Source: Paenibacillus sp. JNUCC-31 (lineage in GTDB: Bacteria; Bacillota; Bacilli; Paenibacillales; Paenibacillaceae). Taken from it: DNA of 64,000 nt. The translations under genes were made by a program, and so were the position numbers. The stretch spans positions 2,852,001-2,916,000 of the forward strand of contig NZ_CP062165.1 of the NCBI RefSeq assembly GCF_014844075.1. The letters are read 5' to 3'. The stretch's first letter is position 1. Every line of letters begins with the position of its first letter. Shown piece by piece: positions 17,547-25,699 of the stretch. Below the pieces are notes generated by a model. It had not been told where the DNA came from. It saw only the letters and a list, made by a program, of their open reading frames with translations, and did no database searches.

Positions 17547-17575
17547 ATTTAACAGGAAATACAGGCGTTAGTCAA
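17547..17575 (-). promoter_or_regulatory. Predicted promoter of the fructan uptake operon
   Basis: On the minus strand -35 TTGACT (17575-17570) and -10 TTAAAT (17552-17547) are separated by 17 bp. The predicted transcript start falls about 80 nt before the TTG start of the LplB-like gene and inside or next to operator copy 1. Confidence 0.55.
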
Positions 17576-17593
17576 TACATTTTGTAAAAAAAT

Positions 17594-17610
17594 AATTGTG
17601 CATTTGATGA
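17594..17610. promoter_or_regulatory. Candidate LacI operator, copy 2
   Basis: AATTGTGCATTTGATGA sits 19 bp upstream of the -35 box of the minus-strand operon promoter. It shares AATTG-(T)-GCAT-TTGAT with copy 1 and AATTGTGCAT with copy 3. Confidence 0.5.
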
Positions 17611-17795
17611 TATATTCGTATGTTTTTGTACTGAGTGTCCATAAAATTGCATATATAACGTTTATCAAATTCCCTAAAATTGTCCCTACCCTTAATAGCA
17701 GTAAGAAAACAGGAAAAATTGATTACAACATCATTTGTAACAGGACTCCTAAATACATACAAAAAGCGATATTACTAAATTTAAAATGTAAATAA

Positions 17796-17812
17796 AATTG
17801 TGCATATGTAAA
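17796..17812. promoter_or_regulatory. Candidate LacI operator, copy 3
   Basis: AATTGTGCATATGTAAA lies 89 bp before the LacI start, within the expected lacI promoter region, which suggests autoregulation. The spacing to the other copies would allow looping by a tetrameric repressor. Confidence 0.5.
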
Positions 17813-17900
17813 ATTAAATTGCTATTTGCCTCGATCTATTATACATTTGACTTAGATACTAATATGGACGACCATTTGATCATTAGAGGTGAAATGCTAG

Positions 17901-18962
17901 ATGGCAAAAGAAAAGGTCACGATACAGGACATCGCGGATGCTTTGGGCATCTCTAGGAATACGGCTTCCAAAGCATTGAATGACAGCGGAAATATCCCGG
18001 AAGAGACACGAAATCGTGTAATCAAAAAAGCAATTGAACTTAAATATAAACAATTCGCCTATATGGACAGTGAGCATGTTCTAACCAAAGCTCAAAGCAA
18101 TATCGCCCTCTTAACCGAAAACCTGCCCAATACATCTCACTTCGGCTCGTTGTTGATTAGCGGGTTGGAGAAAAGAATCAGTGCGGAGGGATACAATCTC
18201 TCCATTCATATCGTGCGTGACGTGGATCAGGAATCACTTACACTTCCCAACAATTTTGATATATCCAACGTGGACGGGATCATTTGCATTGAACTATTTG
18301 ATCTGGAATATACCCGTCTTATCACCGATCTGGGGATTCCCACGATCTTTATTGATTGCGCCTCCAACGTATGTTATCCGGATTTTCATGCGGATCTGCT
18401 GCTGATGGAGAATGAACACAGCACATACCAGTTAACCAAAAAATTAATTGAGAGCGGCTACAAAAGTATCGGATTTGCCGGGGATTACAATCACTGCAAG
18501 AGTTTTAATGAACGATGGGTTGGATATCACCGGGCGATGCTGGAATCGGGGTTGCAGGTCGATCTGTCCCAATGCATCGTGGATGATGATCGCCTGTTTT
18601 TCTCCAGGCCGGGATGGATGAACCTGAGAGTTGCAGAGATGGAGTCCTTCCCTTCCGCTTATGTATGCGCCAATGACTTCATCGCGGTCGAACTGATCAG
18701 GGCTTTGAAAGCGAAAAATGTTACAGTCCCACAGGATATTGTGGTATGCGGATTCGATAATGCTCCCGAATCACGAATTATTGAACCCGCTTTAACAACG
18801 GTTCATATCTACAGCACTGAAATGGGCATCAAGGCTGCGGAGATGCTGTTATCCCGGATTGATAACCCGTCACAGCCTTATCAGGTCGCGCACATTGTGA
18901 CCAAACCAATCATACGGGAGTCCACGCCTACGATTATGAGGGCCAATCCACAGACCATCTAA
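17901..18962 (+). CDS. LacI-family transcriptional regulator
   Basis: Sugar-responsive DNA-binding repressor, 353 residues, typical LacI length. Seen: N-terminal helix-turn-helix TIQDIADALGISRNTASKAL at residues 7-26 with the hinge region after it, then a periplasmic-binding-protein fold of about 280 residues containing NVDGIICIELFD and VCGFDNAPES near the C-terminus. AGAGGTGA precedes the ATG. It is transcribed away from the fructan operon and is the obvious controller of it; three repeated motifs in the shared intergenic region are candidate binding sites. A GalR/LacI regulator of another sugar is less likely given the position. Confidence 0.9.
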   Translation: MAKEKVTIQDIADALGISRNTASKALNDSGNIPEETRNRVIKKAIELKYKQFAYMDSEHVLTKAQSNIALLTENLPNTSHFGSLLISGLEKRISAEGYNLSIHIVRDVDQESLTLPNNFDISNVDGIICIELFDLEYTRLITDLGIPTIFIDCASNVCYPDFHADLLLMENEHSTYQLTKKLIESGYKSIGFAGDYNHCKSFNERWVGYHRAMLESGLQVDLSQCIVDDDRLFFSRPGWMNLRVAEMESFPSAYVCANDFIAVELIRALKAKNVTVPQDIVVCGFDNAPESRIIEPALTTVHIYSTEMGIKAAEMLLSRIDNPSQPYQVAHIVTKPIIRESTPTIMRANPQTI

Positions 18963-18995
18963 CCCAAGATATATTTTCTCTCTGCAAAACAAATA

Positions 18996-19039
18996 ACCGT
19001 GTCCTTCACGAGCCATTCGTCGTAAAGGATACGGTTTTC
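18996..19039. terminator. Bidirectional terminator between lacI-type gene and efeU
   Basis: ACCGTGTCCTT pairs with AAGGATACGGT across a 18-nt centre that itself pairs partly (ACGA/TCGT). A T-run follows on the plus strand (TTTTCTT) and TTATTTGTTTT follows on the minus strand. It serves two converging genes. Confidence 0.7.
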
Positions 19040-19044
19040 TTGAA

Positions 19045-20937
19045 TTACAGAGATGCCTTGGATGCTCCTTGGGCTGAACGTACCTCCGTACGAATCAGAT
19101 TAAAGATCATGAAGACCAGCACAACCATTTGTGGGATAAATGTCTCCCATGTCGGATACATGCCAAGCCAGCCAATCGTCGGCAGACTCGGTGCAACATG
19201 AGCCCCCAGCGCCGCTGAGACTTGAAGGGAGTGAATACTCTCGCCAAGGAAACGAAAGACCAGATAATATATCAGCAGCGTAGCGGTCAGGAAAAACCAT
19301 CGTACAGGCAGGCGTACACTGAACTGAATAATCGCCACAGCCAATACCATCAGGATAAGCAACGCTCCCCCCATACCGATCAATAGTTGCGAGGTCGCAA
19401 TCGCAGGCGCCATGCCGATATAAAAGATTGCGGTCTCCGCTCCTTCACGCAATATGGCAAGACCCGCCACAGCGAAGAGTGACCACAGACTTCCCCGGGC
19501 CAGCGCACCGCCTACCTGTCGATGTACATAGCTATTCCAGGAGCGGGTATTCGACTTGCTATGCATCCATTGTCCAACCGTTAACATCAGTACAACCGCT
19601 GCAAGCCCCGTATACCCCTCAATCATCTCCCGTGTGCTGCCCGAAGATGCCACAGCAAGAGTCAGTGTCAGTACAACTGCCAGCGCCCCACTGAGCAGCA
19701 AACCACTACCGGCACCAGCCCAGATCCAGCGCCGGGCCGCAGTCTCTCCACTCTTCTTGGCATAGGCCAGCAATGCAGCCAGTACCAGAATGGCTTCCAG
19801 TCCTTCGCGAAGTAGAATCAATGCTGCATCCCATGCATTGTATGAGGTGGTAGTCGTTAACGGCTCCAGCCGATTGATCATTCGGGAAACAACCTCGGTA
19901 GCCTTCGCCGTATTAGGCGGGTTGGAGACGACATAACCGGATGCTTCCGCCATTTCATTCTCAATAGCCGTATATGAAGCCGGAGATGATATCTGTACCT
20001 GACCTTCAACCAAAGGCCAGGCCACGATAAACTGCTCCAATCCCGCTGCGCCAGAAGTGGTATCCCCCGCCTGAATCTGCTGCTCTATTTGCTCCAGTAA
20101 TTTCAGCAGGTCGGACAATGAAGAAACGTCAGAGGATGCTGCCGGGTCCTCAATTTCCCCTTCCTTAAGTGTCCCTGCACTGTAGTCCGCGAGCAGCGTG
20201 ACCAGGTTCTGCATATGCTCGGTTGCCTGTTCTTCCTTGCGGGGCTCAGCCTGCATTGAAATGCGAACCAGGCTAATGTCTTTCTCCAACTGGCTGTATA
20301 CGCCAAAATGATCCTGACGAATTGGAGCTTCGGTGCCTTTCCAGGCCGTAACGATCCGTTTATAGGCAAGCTCTGCCTGTTTCCAATCGCCCTGTTCCAT
20401 TGCACTTAAACTTTTACGTGCGTCCGGCAACAACCGTTCAGCCGCTCTACGGCCTGCGTCGCTGCTCTCTTCCGCACCCTGAAACGCCTCAATATACTGA
20501 TTGGTCGCACGGGCCAGATCGGCCAGTGCTTTCTTGGCTGCATCAGGATCATTGCCAGACAGTGCCTGTTCTGCTTTGGTCATGGCATCACTTACAACGC
20601 TGGCGGCCGTCGCAACCTGATCTGCATTCTGCTCGGGCACCAGCGTACTGGCGTCATCCCACAGTTGCCGGAATTCGGCGACGTCCTCTGTTGCTTCTGC
20701 CAGCTTGCCCTGTCCCGCTTCAACCAAGGCGCTGCCCACAGGCGGCAATAGGCCATCCAATTGTTTTTGCACAGACTGCTCCCTGTTTGGGAACCCCTCA
20801 GCAGAAGCATATGGAATGCCCAGTAAACGAACTCCCCCGGCCCCCACCATCAGGAACACCAGCAGCAGCAGCACGGGGCGCATCAACCTTCCTTTGTACC
20901 GCCACTTCTGCGCCTTCCGATCCGCGATCCTGCCCAT
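19045..20937 (-). CDS. efeU: EfeU/FTR1-type iron permease with long extracytoplasmic N-terminal region
   Basis: High-affinity iron permease that moves iron oxidised or delivered by EfeB and EfeO. 630 residues. Seen: signal/anchor helix (about 18-38), a helical extracytoplasmic region of some 330 residues, then seven-helix FTR1 core with the two REXXE motifs, REGLE near residue 377 and REGAE near 499. FTR1 proteins are often shorter; the N-terminal region belongs to the longer Bacillus-type variant. AGGAGG overlaps an upstream ATG too closely, so the next ATG at 20937, 9 nt after it, is the likely start. It is last in the order efeO-efeB-efeU and is separated from efeB by repeat copy 3. Confidence 0.9.
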   Translation of the reverse strand: MGRIADRKAQKWRYKGRLMRPVLLLLVFLMVGAGGVRLLGIPYASAEGFPNREQSVQKQLDGLLPPVGSALVEAGQGKLAEATEDVAEFRQLWDDASTLVPEQNADQVATAASVVSDAMTKAEQALSGNDPDAAKKALADLARATNQYIEAFQGAEESSDAGRRAAERLLPDARKSLSAMEQGDWKQAELAYKRIVTAWKGTEAPIRQDHFGVYSQLEKDISLVRISMQAEPRKEEQATEHMQNLVTLLADYSAGTLKEGEIEDPAASSDVSSLSDLLKLLEQIEQQIQAGDTTSGAAGLEQFIVAWPLVEGQVQISSPASYTAIENEMAEASGYVVSNPPNTAKATEVVSRMINRLEPLTTTTSYNAWDAALILLREGLEAILVLAALLAYAKKSGETAARRWIWAGAGSGLLLSGALAVVLTLTLAVASSGSTREMIEGYTGLAAVVLMLTVGQWMHSKSNTRSWNSYVHRQVGGALARGSLWSLFAVAGLAILREGAETAIFYIGMAPAIATSQLLIGMGGALLILMVLAVAIIQFSVRLPVRWFFLTATLLIYYLVFRFLGESIHSLQVSAALGAHVAPSLPTIGWLGMYPTWETFIPQMVVLVFMIFNLIRTEVRSAQGASKASL

Positions 20938-20981
20938 CTTTGTCATCCTCCTCATTCCTCTGAAACCGTTCAGTGCCGTCA

Positions 20982-21212
20982 ATATAAATTGAACTAAAGA
21001 TTATTTACACTTGCCACTCCGATGACAGAACAACCTTCCGATCGCTGTTATCCCCAGATTTATAGATTTCTATTTTTCAATGGGAAAAATCCGGGGATAA
21101 ATGCGAGGTGAATGCTTCCGATGCAGCTTTCTTTCAGAAAGCTTTTAGTTCCGCTGCTTCAGGTTATTTCTGTCCTCTACGTTCTCGTGTAAATGTTTAG
21201 TTCAATCTATAT
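20982..21212 (+). repeat. Dispersed structured intergenic repeat, copy 3 (231 bp)
   Basis: Ends are a 17-bp inverted repeat with one mismatch (ATATAAATTGAACTAAA / TTTAGTTCAATCTATAT). Inside lie TTTACAC/GTGTAAA, a GACAGAA/TTCTGTC pair, the hairpin TTATCCCCAGATTT / AAATCCGGGGATAA and the palindrome AGCTTTCTTTCAGAAAGCT. It begins 9 nt after the efeB stop codon and ends 44 nt before the efeU start codon, so efeU can only be cotranscribed with efeB through this element. Confidence 0.8.
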
Positions 21213-21221
21213 AACTATTTA

Positions 21222-22496
21222 TTAAATTAAGGTGTCACCAATATATCCGCCATTTGTACTTCCGGGGAAACAGGCAAATACAGCACTGCCCGTATGCACG
21301 GTGTATTCATTCAGCTTGTCGTTCTTCGCCAGCCGTTTCTGGATCGGAATAAACTGATTCTCCAAGTCCCGTTGATAGCTAATGAACAATAATCCTGCAT
21401 CCAGCTGTCCGGTCTTGGCATCGAGTCCACTCGAATATGAGTAGGAGCGGCGTAAAATTTGCTGACTGCCATCCCCCTTCGCCAGACGGAGATGTGACGT
21501 TGCAGGAATGATCGGCTGTCCGTCGGAAGACTTGGCCTTCAGATCTACCGGATCAAACTCACCGCTGCTGCCGAGCGGCGCTCCGCTGTCCCGGTGGCGT
21601 CCAAAAGTCGCCTCCTGGTCTTTCAGTGTGGAGCGGTCCCACACCTCCACACGCATGCGCACCCGGCGGACGGCCATATAGCTCCCGCCGGCCATCCACC
21701 CCGGACCGTCAGCAGGCTGCGCCCAGACGGTCTGGTCCATCAGCACCGCATCCGTGGTATCCGGATTGCCGGTGCCATCCTTGAAGCCGAGCAAGTTGCG
21801 CGGTGTTCCACCCGCAGGGTCAGCTCGGCCCGTGCGCTGGAAACCTTCCTGCGTCCAGCGCAATACCGCATGCCCGCGTGCGATGCGCGCGAGATTGCGG
21901 ATAGCATGGAAGGCGACCTGCATATCGTCTGCGCAGACTTGCACGCATAGGTCGCCACCACACCACTGCGGGTCCAGCGCATCTCCGGCGAATGCCGGCA
22001 GATCACGCAGGCCCTTGGGCTTCCGGCCCTGCAGCCCGAAGCGCCCGTCAAACAAAGAGGGCCCCACACCAAACGTCAATGTGGTTCGAGACGGTGTCAG
22101 GCCTGCCGCTTCGCCCGTATCGGTGGGCGGCGTGTTCAGCGTTGTATTATGTTCGCCGATCATCTCTCCGGCGGCCATGGCAGCGGAAGCCGCCGTCCAG
22201 TTCTTGAACAGACGGCGGAGATCATCCGCACTTCCTGCCGTCACATCAAAGGCGGCAAAGCAGATGAAATCCTGAGCCGGGGTAATAATGCCCGCCTGGT
22301 GCTTGCCATAGAAGGGCAGTGCCTTGTCCGGCGTAGTCTCGGACATCGCCGCCAGACTGCTTTTTCGGCCCAGCGTCATCAGACCACTGGCACCGCCTCC
22401 GCCTAACAGCAGACCCAGACCGGCTACACCGGTCAGCTTCAGCATCTCACGCCGTGACAACGGCTTTTTCAGCGAATCCTTTTTCTGCTCGGTCAC
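21222..22496 (-). CDS. efeB: EfeB, Tat-exported Dyp-type heme peroxidase
   Basis: Deferrochelatase/peroxidase of the EfeUOB iron system, exported folded with heme. 424 residues. Seen: twin-arginine signal SRREMLKLTG followed by a glycine/leucine-rich hydrophobic stretch, Dyp motif GFKDGTGNPD (GXXDG type) near residue 235, and FGRHRDSGAPLG downstream with a candidate heme-ligand histidine region. A longer frame overlaps efeO, but GGGGGTA lies 9 nt before the GTG at 22496, which begins right after the efeO stop. Tight spacing means translation with efeO from one message. Confidence 0.92.
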   Translation of the reverse strand: MTEQKKDSLKKPLSRREMLKLTGVAGLGLLLGGGGASGLMTLGRKSSLAAMSETTPDKALPFYGKHQAGIITPAQDFICFAAFDVTAGSADDLRRLFKNWTAASAAMAAGEMIGEHNTTLNTPPTDTGEAAGLTPSRTTLTFGVGPSLFDGRFGLQGRKPKGLRDLPAFAGDALDPQWCGGDLCVQVCADDMQVAFHAIRNLARIARGHAVLRWTQEGFQRTGRADPAGGTPRNLLGFKDGTGNPDTTDAVLMDQTVWAQPADGPGWMAGGSYMAVRRVRMRVEVWDRSTLKDQEATFGRHRDSGAPLGSSGEFDPVDLKAKSSDGQPIIPATSHLRLAKGDGSQQILRRSYSYSSGLDAKTGQLDAGLLFISYQRDLENQFIPIQKRLAKNDKLNEYTVHTGSAVFACFPGSTNGGYIGDTLI

Positions 22497-22500
22497 GGTT

Positions 22501-23400
22501 CTATACCCCCAGTACCTGTCCCATATTCGACAGCGGCTCGGCCAATGCATCCAGATTCTGGCTCAGCTTGCGCACGTCCTCATCCTTCAGCTTCTCATAG
22601 GAAACGTACCCGTCACCATCCTTGAATGGAGCAAGCTCTTTCTCAAGGGCATCGAATCGTTCCGCAATCTGCTGATTCAGATCCTTGTCTTTGGCAGCCA
22701 GATCATCCTTGAGCAGGTTATAGATCTCTCGTGCCCCTTCCACATTTGCCGCAAAATCATACAGATCTGTATGGGAGTAACGTTCCTCTTCGCCGGTTAC
22801 CTTGCTGGAGGAAACCTCATTCAGCAGTTCTACCGCACCCGTTACCATCAGACTCGCATCAATGTCCATCGTCTCAACCTTGGCACGCAGCAGCTTCGCA
22901 TCACTTAGCAATGTATCCGCAAATTCAGTCATGCCTTCGGTCGTCTTGTCTTCCCAGAGTGCTTTCTCAATCCGGTGGAATCCGCGCCAGTCGGCAGCCT
23001 CCACATCTCCGTCACGCGCATCGATATTCGGGTCCAGATCACCAAGTGCCTCGGCTACCGGTTCAATGCGTTCATAATACATACGAGCTGGTGCATATAA
23101 TGATTTGGCAGTCTCCAGATCACCAGCTTTCACGGCATCCGTGAACTTCTCCGTTTGCTTCACGAATTCATCAATCTGCTCGATTGCAAATGACCGATAG
23201 CCATCCACTGCGGTTGTATACTCGCTCCCGGTCGCTTCCTGATCTGCTGCATCTGCAGTTTCAGTGGACGTTTGAGTTTCGCTTTGCGCAGCAGACGTTC
23301 CTGCCTGCTTGTCCGAAGCAGTCTCATTATTGCCGCAAGCGGCGAGCAAAACCGAAGTTGCCAGCACAACAGCCGGCAATGCCAATATTTTTTTCAACAC
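22501..23400 (-). CDS. efeO: EfeO/EfeM-type lipoprotein, peptidase-M75 (imelysin-like) domain
   Basis: Extracytoplasmic iron-binding component of the Efe system. 299 residues from GTG at 23400, which follows AGGGAG by 7 nt (TTG one codon later is equally possible). Seen: lipoprotein signal ending in LLAAC near residue 22, a Thr/Glu-rich linker, then a helical M75 domain with the HXXE-type metal motif in HRIEKALWED. The N-terminal cupredoxin domain found in E. coli EfeO is absent, which makes this the shorter EfeM-like form. First gene of the operon, with a Fur box and consensus promoter upstream. Confidence 0.9.
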   Translation of the reverse strand: MLKKILALPAVVLATSVLLAACGNNETASDKQAGTSAAQSETQTSTETADAADQEATGSEYTTAVDGYRSFAIEQIDEFVKQTEKFTDAVKAGDLETAKSLYAPARMYYERIEPVAEALGDLDPNIDARDGDVEAADWRGFHRIEKALWEDKTTEGMTEFADTLLSDAKLLRAKVETMDIDASLMVTGAVELLNEVSSSKVTGEEERYSHTDLYDFAANVEGAREIYNLLKDDLAAKDKDLNQQIAERFDALEKELAPFKDGDGYVSYEKLKDEDVRKLSQNLDALAEPLSNMGQVLGV

Positions 23401-23490
23401 GATACACTCCCTATTGGTTAAACTGATTTGTTTGTACTCCTGCACATGAAATGGCGGATGAGTACACCCCTTGGATTAACGTCCATTTAA

Positions 23491-23505
23491 TGATAATGAT
23501 TATCA
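23491..23505. promoter_or_regulatory. Fur box of the efe operon
   Basis: TGATAATGATTATCA is a perfect 7-1-7 inverted repeat, the classic Fur operator of Bacilli. It lies just downstream of the predicted transcription start of efeO, so iron-loaded Fur would block the operon. Confidence 0.92.
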
Positions 23506-23519
23506 ATTTCGATATTGAC

Positions 23520-23548
23520 ATCATAATTCCGACACATACTTATGTCAA
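23520..23548 (-). promoter_or_regulatory. SigA-type promoter of efeOBU
   Basis: Minus-strand -35 TTGACA (23548-23543) and -10 TATGAT (23525-23520) with exactly 17 bp between them. The Fur box begins 15 bp after the -10 box. Confidence 0.85.
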
Positions 23549-23698
23549 TATGAAAATAAGGGGACCGCCCAACCCCTAACTCGGTAGGAGATACCGGGTT
23601 TTAGTTCCTTTGAAATCATAGACAAACTTCGCCATCAACCGTTAAAATGAGACAAAATGTCTATATTATTATAATTTTTGTCATTGGAGGCTCATGTC

Positions 23699-24613
23699 AT
23701 GAAATGCCCAGTATGTAATCATGAAAATGGAAATGCCAGCTTTTGCGAGAGGTGCGGCTCTAATCTGACCCCTTCCTCCCCTACTTCAGATGCTGTTCAG
23801 GGTCAACAATCTGCTGCTGCCGAACCTGAATATACCCGTTGGTCCAGCACCCAGGCGACACCTTCCCATGTTCCCGGCTCATCCAATACGCCTTCTGCTC
23901 CCAGACCCGTACAACAAGGATCAGACTCTTCCAGCACAGCTGGACATTCTTCTTCGGGAGACAATACCGCCAATCAATGGAACAATATTGTACAAAATGA
24001 GAAAGTTCAGCAAGCCAAAGAAGTAAGCAAACAGTATCTATCCTATTTCCTTAGCGTACTCACCCGTCCTTATCAAACCATGAAGACCGTCGGTGAACAG
24101 CATTCAATTAACGGCTGGATTACGATGGCTCTGATTGCAATTCTAACCTCTACATACTTTTTGATTACATTTAGCCGGATGGATGTGGACGGACTGTTCA
24201 TCGCCGGGTTCATCAGACCGCTGTTGTTCACCGCCATCTCCTTGATCGTTTCGATCGCATTGATCTATGCCATACTGAAGATTGAAAAAATAACGTTCCG
24301 TCCCAAAACGCTGGTTGCCCAGTTCGGTACATTACTCGTGCCTGCTGTAGCATCTCTTGTTCTGGCGAATCTGTTTATTGTTATCTCGTATTCCATCGCC
24401 ATCTTCTTCCTTGTTGTCTCTTATGTAGTTACCTTTGTATCTCTTAACACAGTGCTGTTCCAATATCCGCTGAATCGAACCAAGGCTGTTATTGACAGCA
24501 TGTACAGCGTGCTGATTGCTAACGTTGTATTGTTTTATATGCTGTATCGCTTGCTGGGTGCTACGATTATTGGATTGATTGGCCTGATGTTTTCTCCATA
24601 CGGGCGTCTCTAG
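23699..24613 (+). CDS. Zinc-ribbon and Yip1-domain membrane protein
   Basis: Membrane protein of 304 residues with unknown role. Seen: N-terminal zinc ribbon with CPVC (residues 3-6) and CERC (residues 18-21), a long Ser/Thr/Pro-rich linker to about residue 105, then YFLSVLTRPYQTMKTV and five hydrophobic segments typical of the Yip1/DUF1282 fold. A longer frame starts with TTG, but GGAGG lies 8 nt before the ATG at 23699. It has its own terminator. Such proteins are common in Bacilli and are not tied to a pathway by these neighbours. Confidence 0.75.
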   Translation: MKCPVCNHENGNASFCERCGSNLTPSSPTSDAVQGQQSAAAEPEYTRWSSTQATPSHVPGSSNTPSAPRPVQQGSDSSSTAGHSSSGDNTANQWNNIVQNEKVQQAKEVSKQYLSYFLSVLTRPYQTMKTVGEQHSINGWITMALIAILTSTYFLITFSRMDVDGLFIAGFIRPLLFTAISLIVSIALIYAILKIEKITFRPKTLVAQFGTLLVPAVASLVLANLFIVISYSIAIFFLVVSYVVTFVSLNTVLFQYPLNRTKAVIDSMYSVLIANVVLFYMLYRLLGATIIGLIGLMFSPYGRL

Positions 24614-24640
24614 CATCCATATCCAAAGCAATCACGAAGT

Positions 24641-24673
24641 CTCTCCCCGCTTAGGCGAGGAGGGCCTTTTTTT
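24641..24673 (+). terminator. Terminator after the Yip1-domain gene
   Basis: CTCTCCCCGC and GCGAGGAGGGCC form a GC-rich hairpin with a TTAG loop and a run of seven T. Confidence 0.8.
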
Positions 24674-24692
24674 GTTCTCATCGTTAGCAGGA

Positions 24693-24722
24693 TTGCACTC
24701 GTTGCGTTTCATACACTATAAT
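24693..24722 (+). promoter_or_regulatory. Predicted promoter of the DUF3105 gene
   Basis: -35 TTGCAC (24693-24698) and -10 TATAAT (24717-24722) are 18 bp apart. The -10 box is embedded in dyad operator 1, so a bound protein would block RNA polymerase. Confidence 0.6.
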
Positions 24723-24731
24723 GTGTAGTGT
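24713..24731. promoter_or_regulatory. Dyad operator 1 upstream of the DUF3105 gene
   Basis: ACACTATAATGTGTAGTGT has 7-bp arms around 5 bp and overlaps the -10 box. The arms match those of operator 2, 98 bp downstream, giving the shared pattern ACACTAY-N5-GTAGTGT. Confidence 0.65.
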
Positions 24732-24810
24732 AAAAGGTATGTTCTTTTTTACGTAAGGAAGGAGGTAAGAAACGCTCTAGACTTACATAAGAATCTTACT
24801 ACTGTCAATT

Positions 24811-24829
24811 ACACTACATATCGTAGTGT
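24811..24829. promoter_or_regulatory. Dyad operator 2 upstream of the DUF3105 gene
   Basis: ACACTACATATCGTAGTGT is a perfect 7-5-7 inverted repeat in the leader, 41 bp before the start codon. The shape recalls operators of the BlaI/CopY class, but the regulator is not encoded nearby. Confidence 0.65.
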
Positions 24830-24869
24830 TATATCATCCATTTTATGAAGAAGGGCAGAGGAAATTGAT

Positions 24870-25613
24870 ATGAACATGAATATGAATCATATGCAAATGG
24901 AGCACGAGGCAGGGACAACCTACCTGTGGCTTATCGTTGGTGCAGTCGTTCTGTTACTCTCCATCGCAGCTTATATCTGGTCTTCACGCACTCATAGGTC
25001 TGTACTGGCACATATGAAGAAGAATGAACGGGCAGCCATCAAAAAGAAAACCCGATCCATCCGCCTGGCTGCACACTCACTGCTAGGTGTGTCGATCATC
25101 ATCATTGCTCTTTTCTTCATGCAGGATGCGTTCACCAAGTATGATGTGGCCGACCTCGGCACCAATGCAACAATTGACGTGACGGACGATAAATACTACG
25201 GGGCAGATCATACAGAAGAACCGATTCAATATGAGATGACCATCCCAACGTCGGGACCTCATAATCCGCATGATATCAAGTTTGGATTTTACACCGATTT
25301 CCCCGGCTATCCGTATCTGGTACATAATCTGGAACACGGGGATATCATCATTTATTATCGTGAGAACGCAAGTGATGAGCTGAAGGAGCATTTGAAATAC
25401 CTTGCCAAGTTCCGCAAAGCTGGGGCAGGTATTCTCGCTGTACCGAACAAAGACATTCCCGAGGGCAGTGAGGTCGTCGTGACGGCGTGGACGAAAACAA
25501 TGAAACTGGACACGTTCGATGATGCCAAAGTAGGCACCTTTATTAATACATATATTAATCAAGGACCTGAAAAGATTCCTGCCTCCATCCGCCAGGGTGG
25601 CGGAACGATGTAA
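24870..25613 (+). CDS. Membrane-anchored DUF3105 protein with Met-rich N-terminus
   Basis: Protein of 247 residues with unknown role. Seen: a methionine/asparagine/histidine-rich start (MNMNMNHMQMEHE), one membrane helix (about 19-39), a lysine/arginine-rich stretch, a second hydrophobic segment (about 69-88), then the DUF3105 domain with PTSGPHNPHD and VHNLEHGDIIIYY. The Met/His-rich start recalls copper-binding termini, an inference only. AGAGGA precedes ATG. Two dyad operators in the leader mean regulation by a dedicated repressor. Other DUF3105 proteins are also of unknown function. Confidence 0.75.
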   Translation: MNMNMNHMQMEHEAGTTYLWLIVGAVVLLLSIAAYIWSSRTHRSVLAHMKKNERAAIKKKTRSIRLAAHSLLGVSIIIIALFFMQDAFTKYDVADLGTNATIDVTDDKYYGADHTEEPIQYEMTIPTSGPHNPHDIKFGFYTDFPGYPYLVHNLEHGDIIIYYRENASDELKEHLKYLAKFRKAGAGILAVPNKDIPEGSEVVVTAWTKTMKLDTFDDAKVGTFINTYINQGPEKIPASIRQGGGTM

Positions 25614-25699
25614 TGCCCCTTTGCAGCAACAGCCAAGATTGGTTCCTTCCATAGGACATGGAACACATCTCGGGCCAGGTCATTAGCCCATCGAAAACA

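Noticed and set aside
17568..17795. Small ORFs on both strands in the lacI-fructan intergenic region
   Set aside because: AT-rich, overlapping candidate operators, no ribosome sites; best explained as chance frames.
24739..24780. Strong AAGGAGGT at about 24757 as a ribosome site for a leader gene
   Set aside because: No start codon follows at a usable distance before an in-frame stop.
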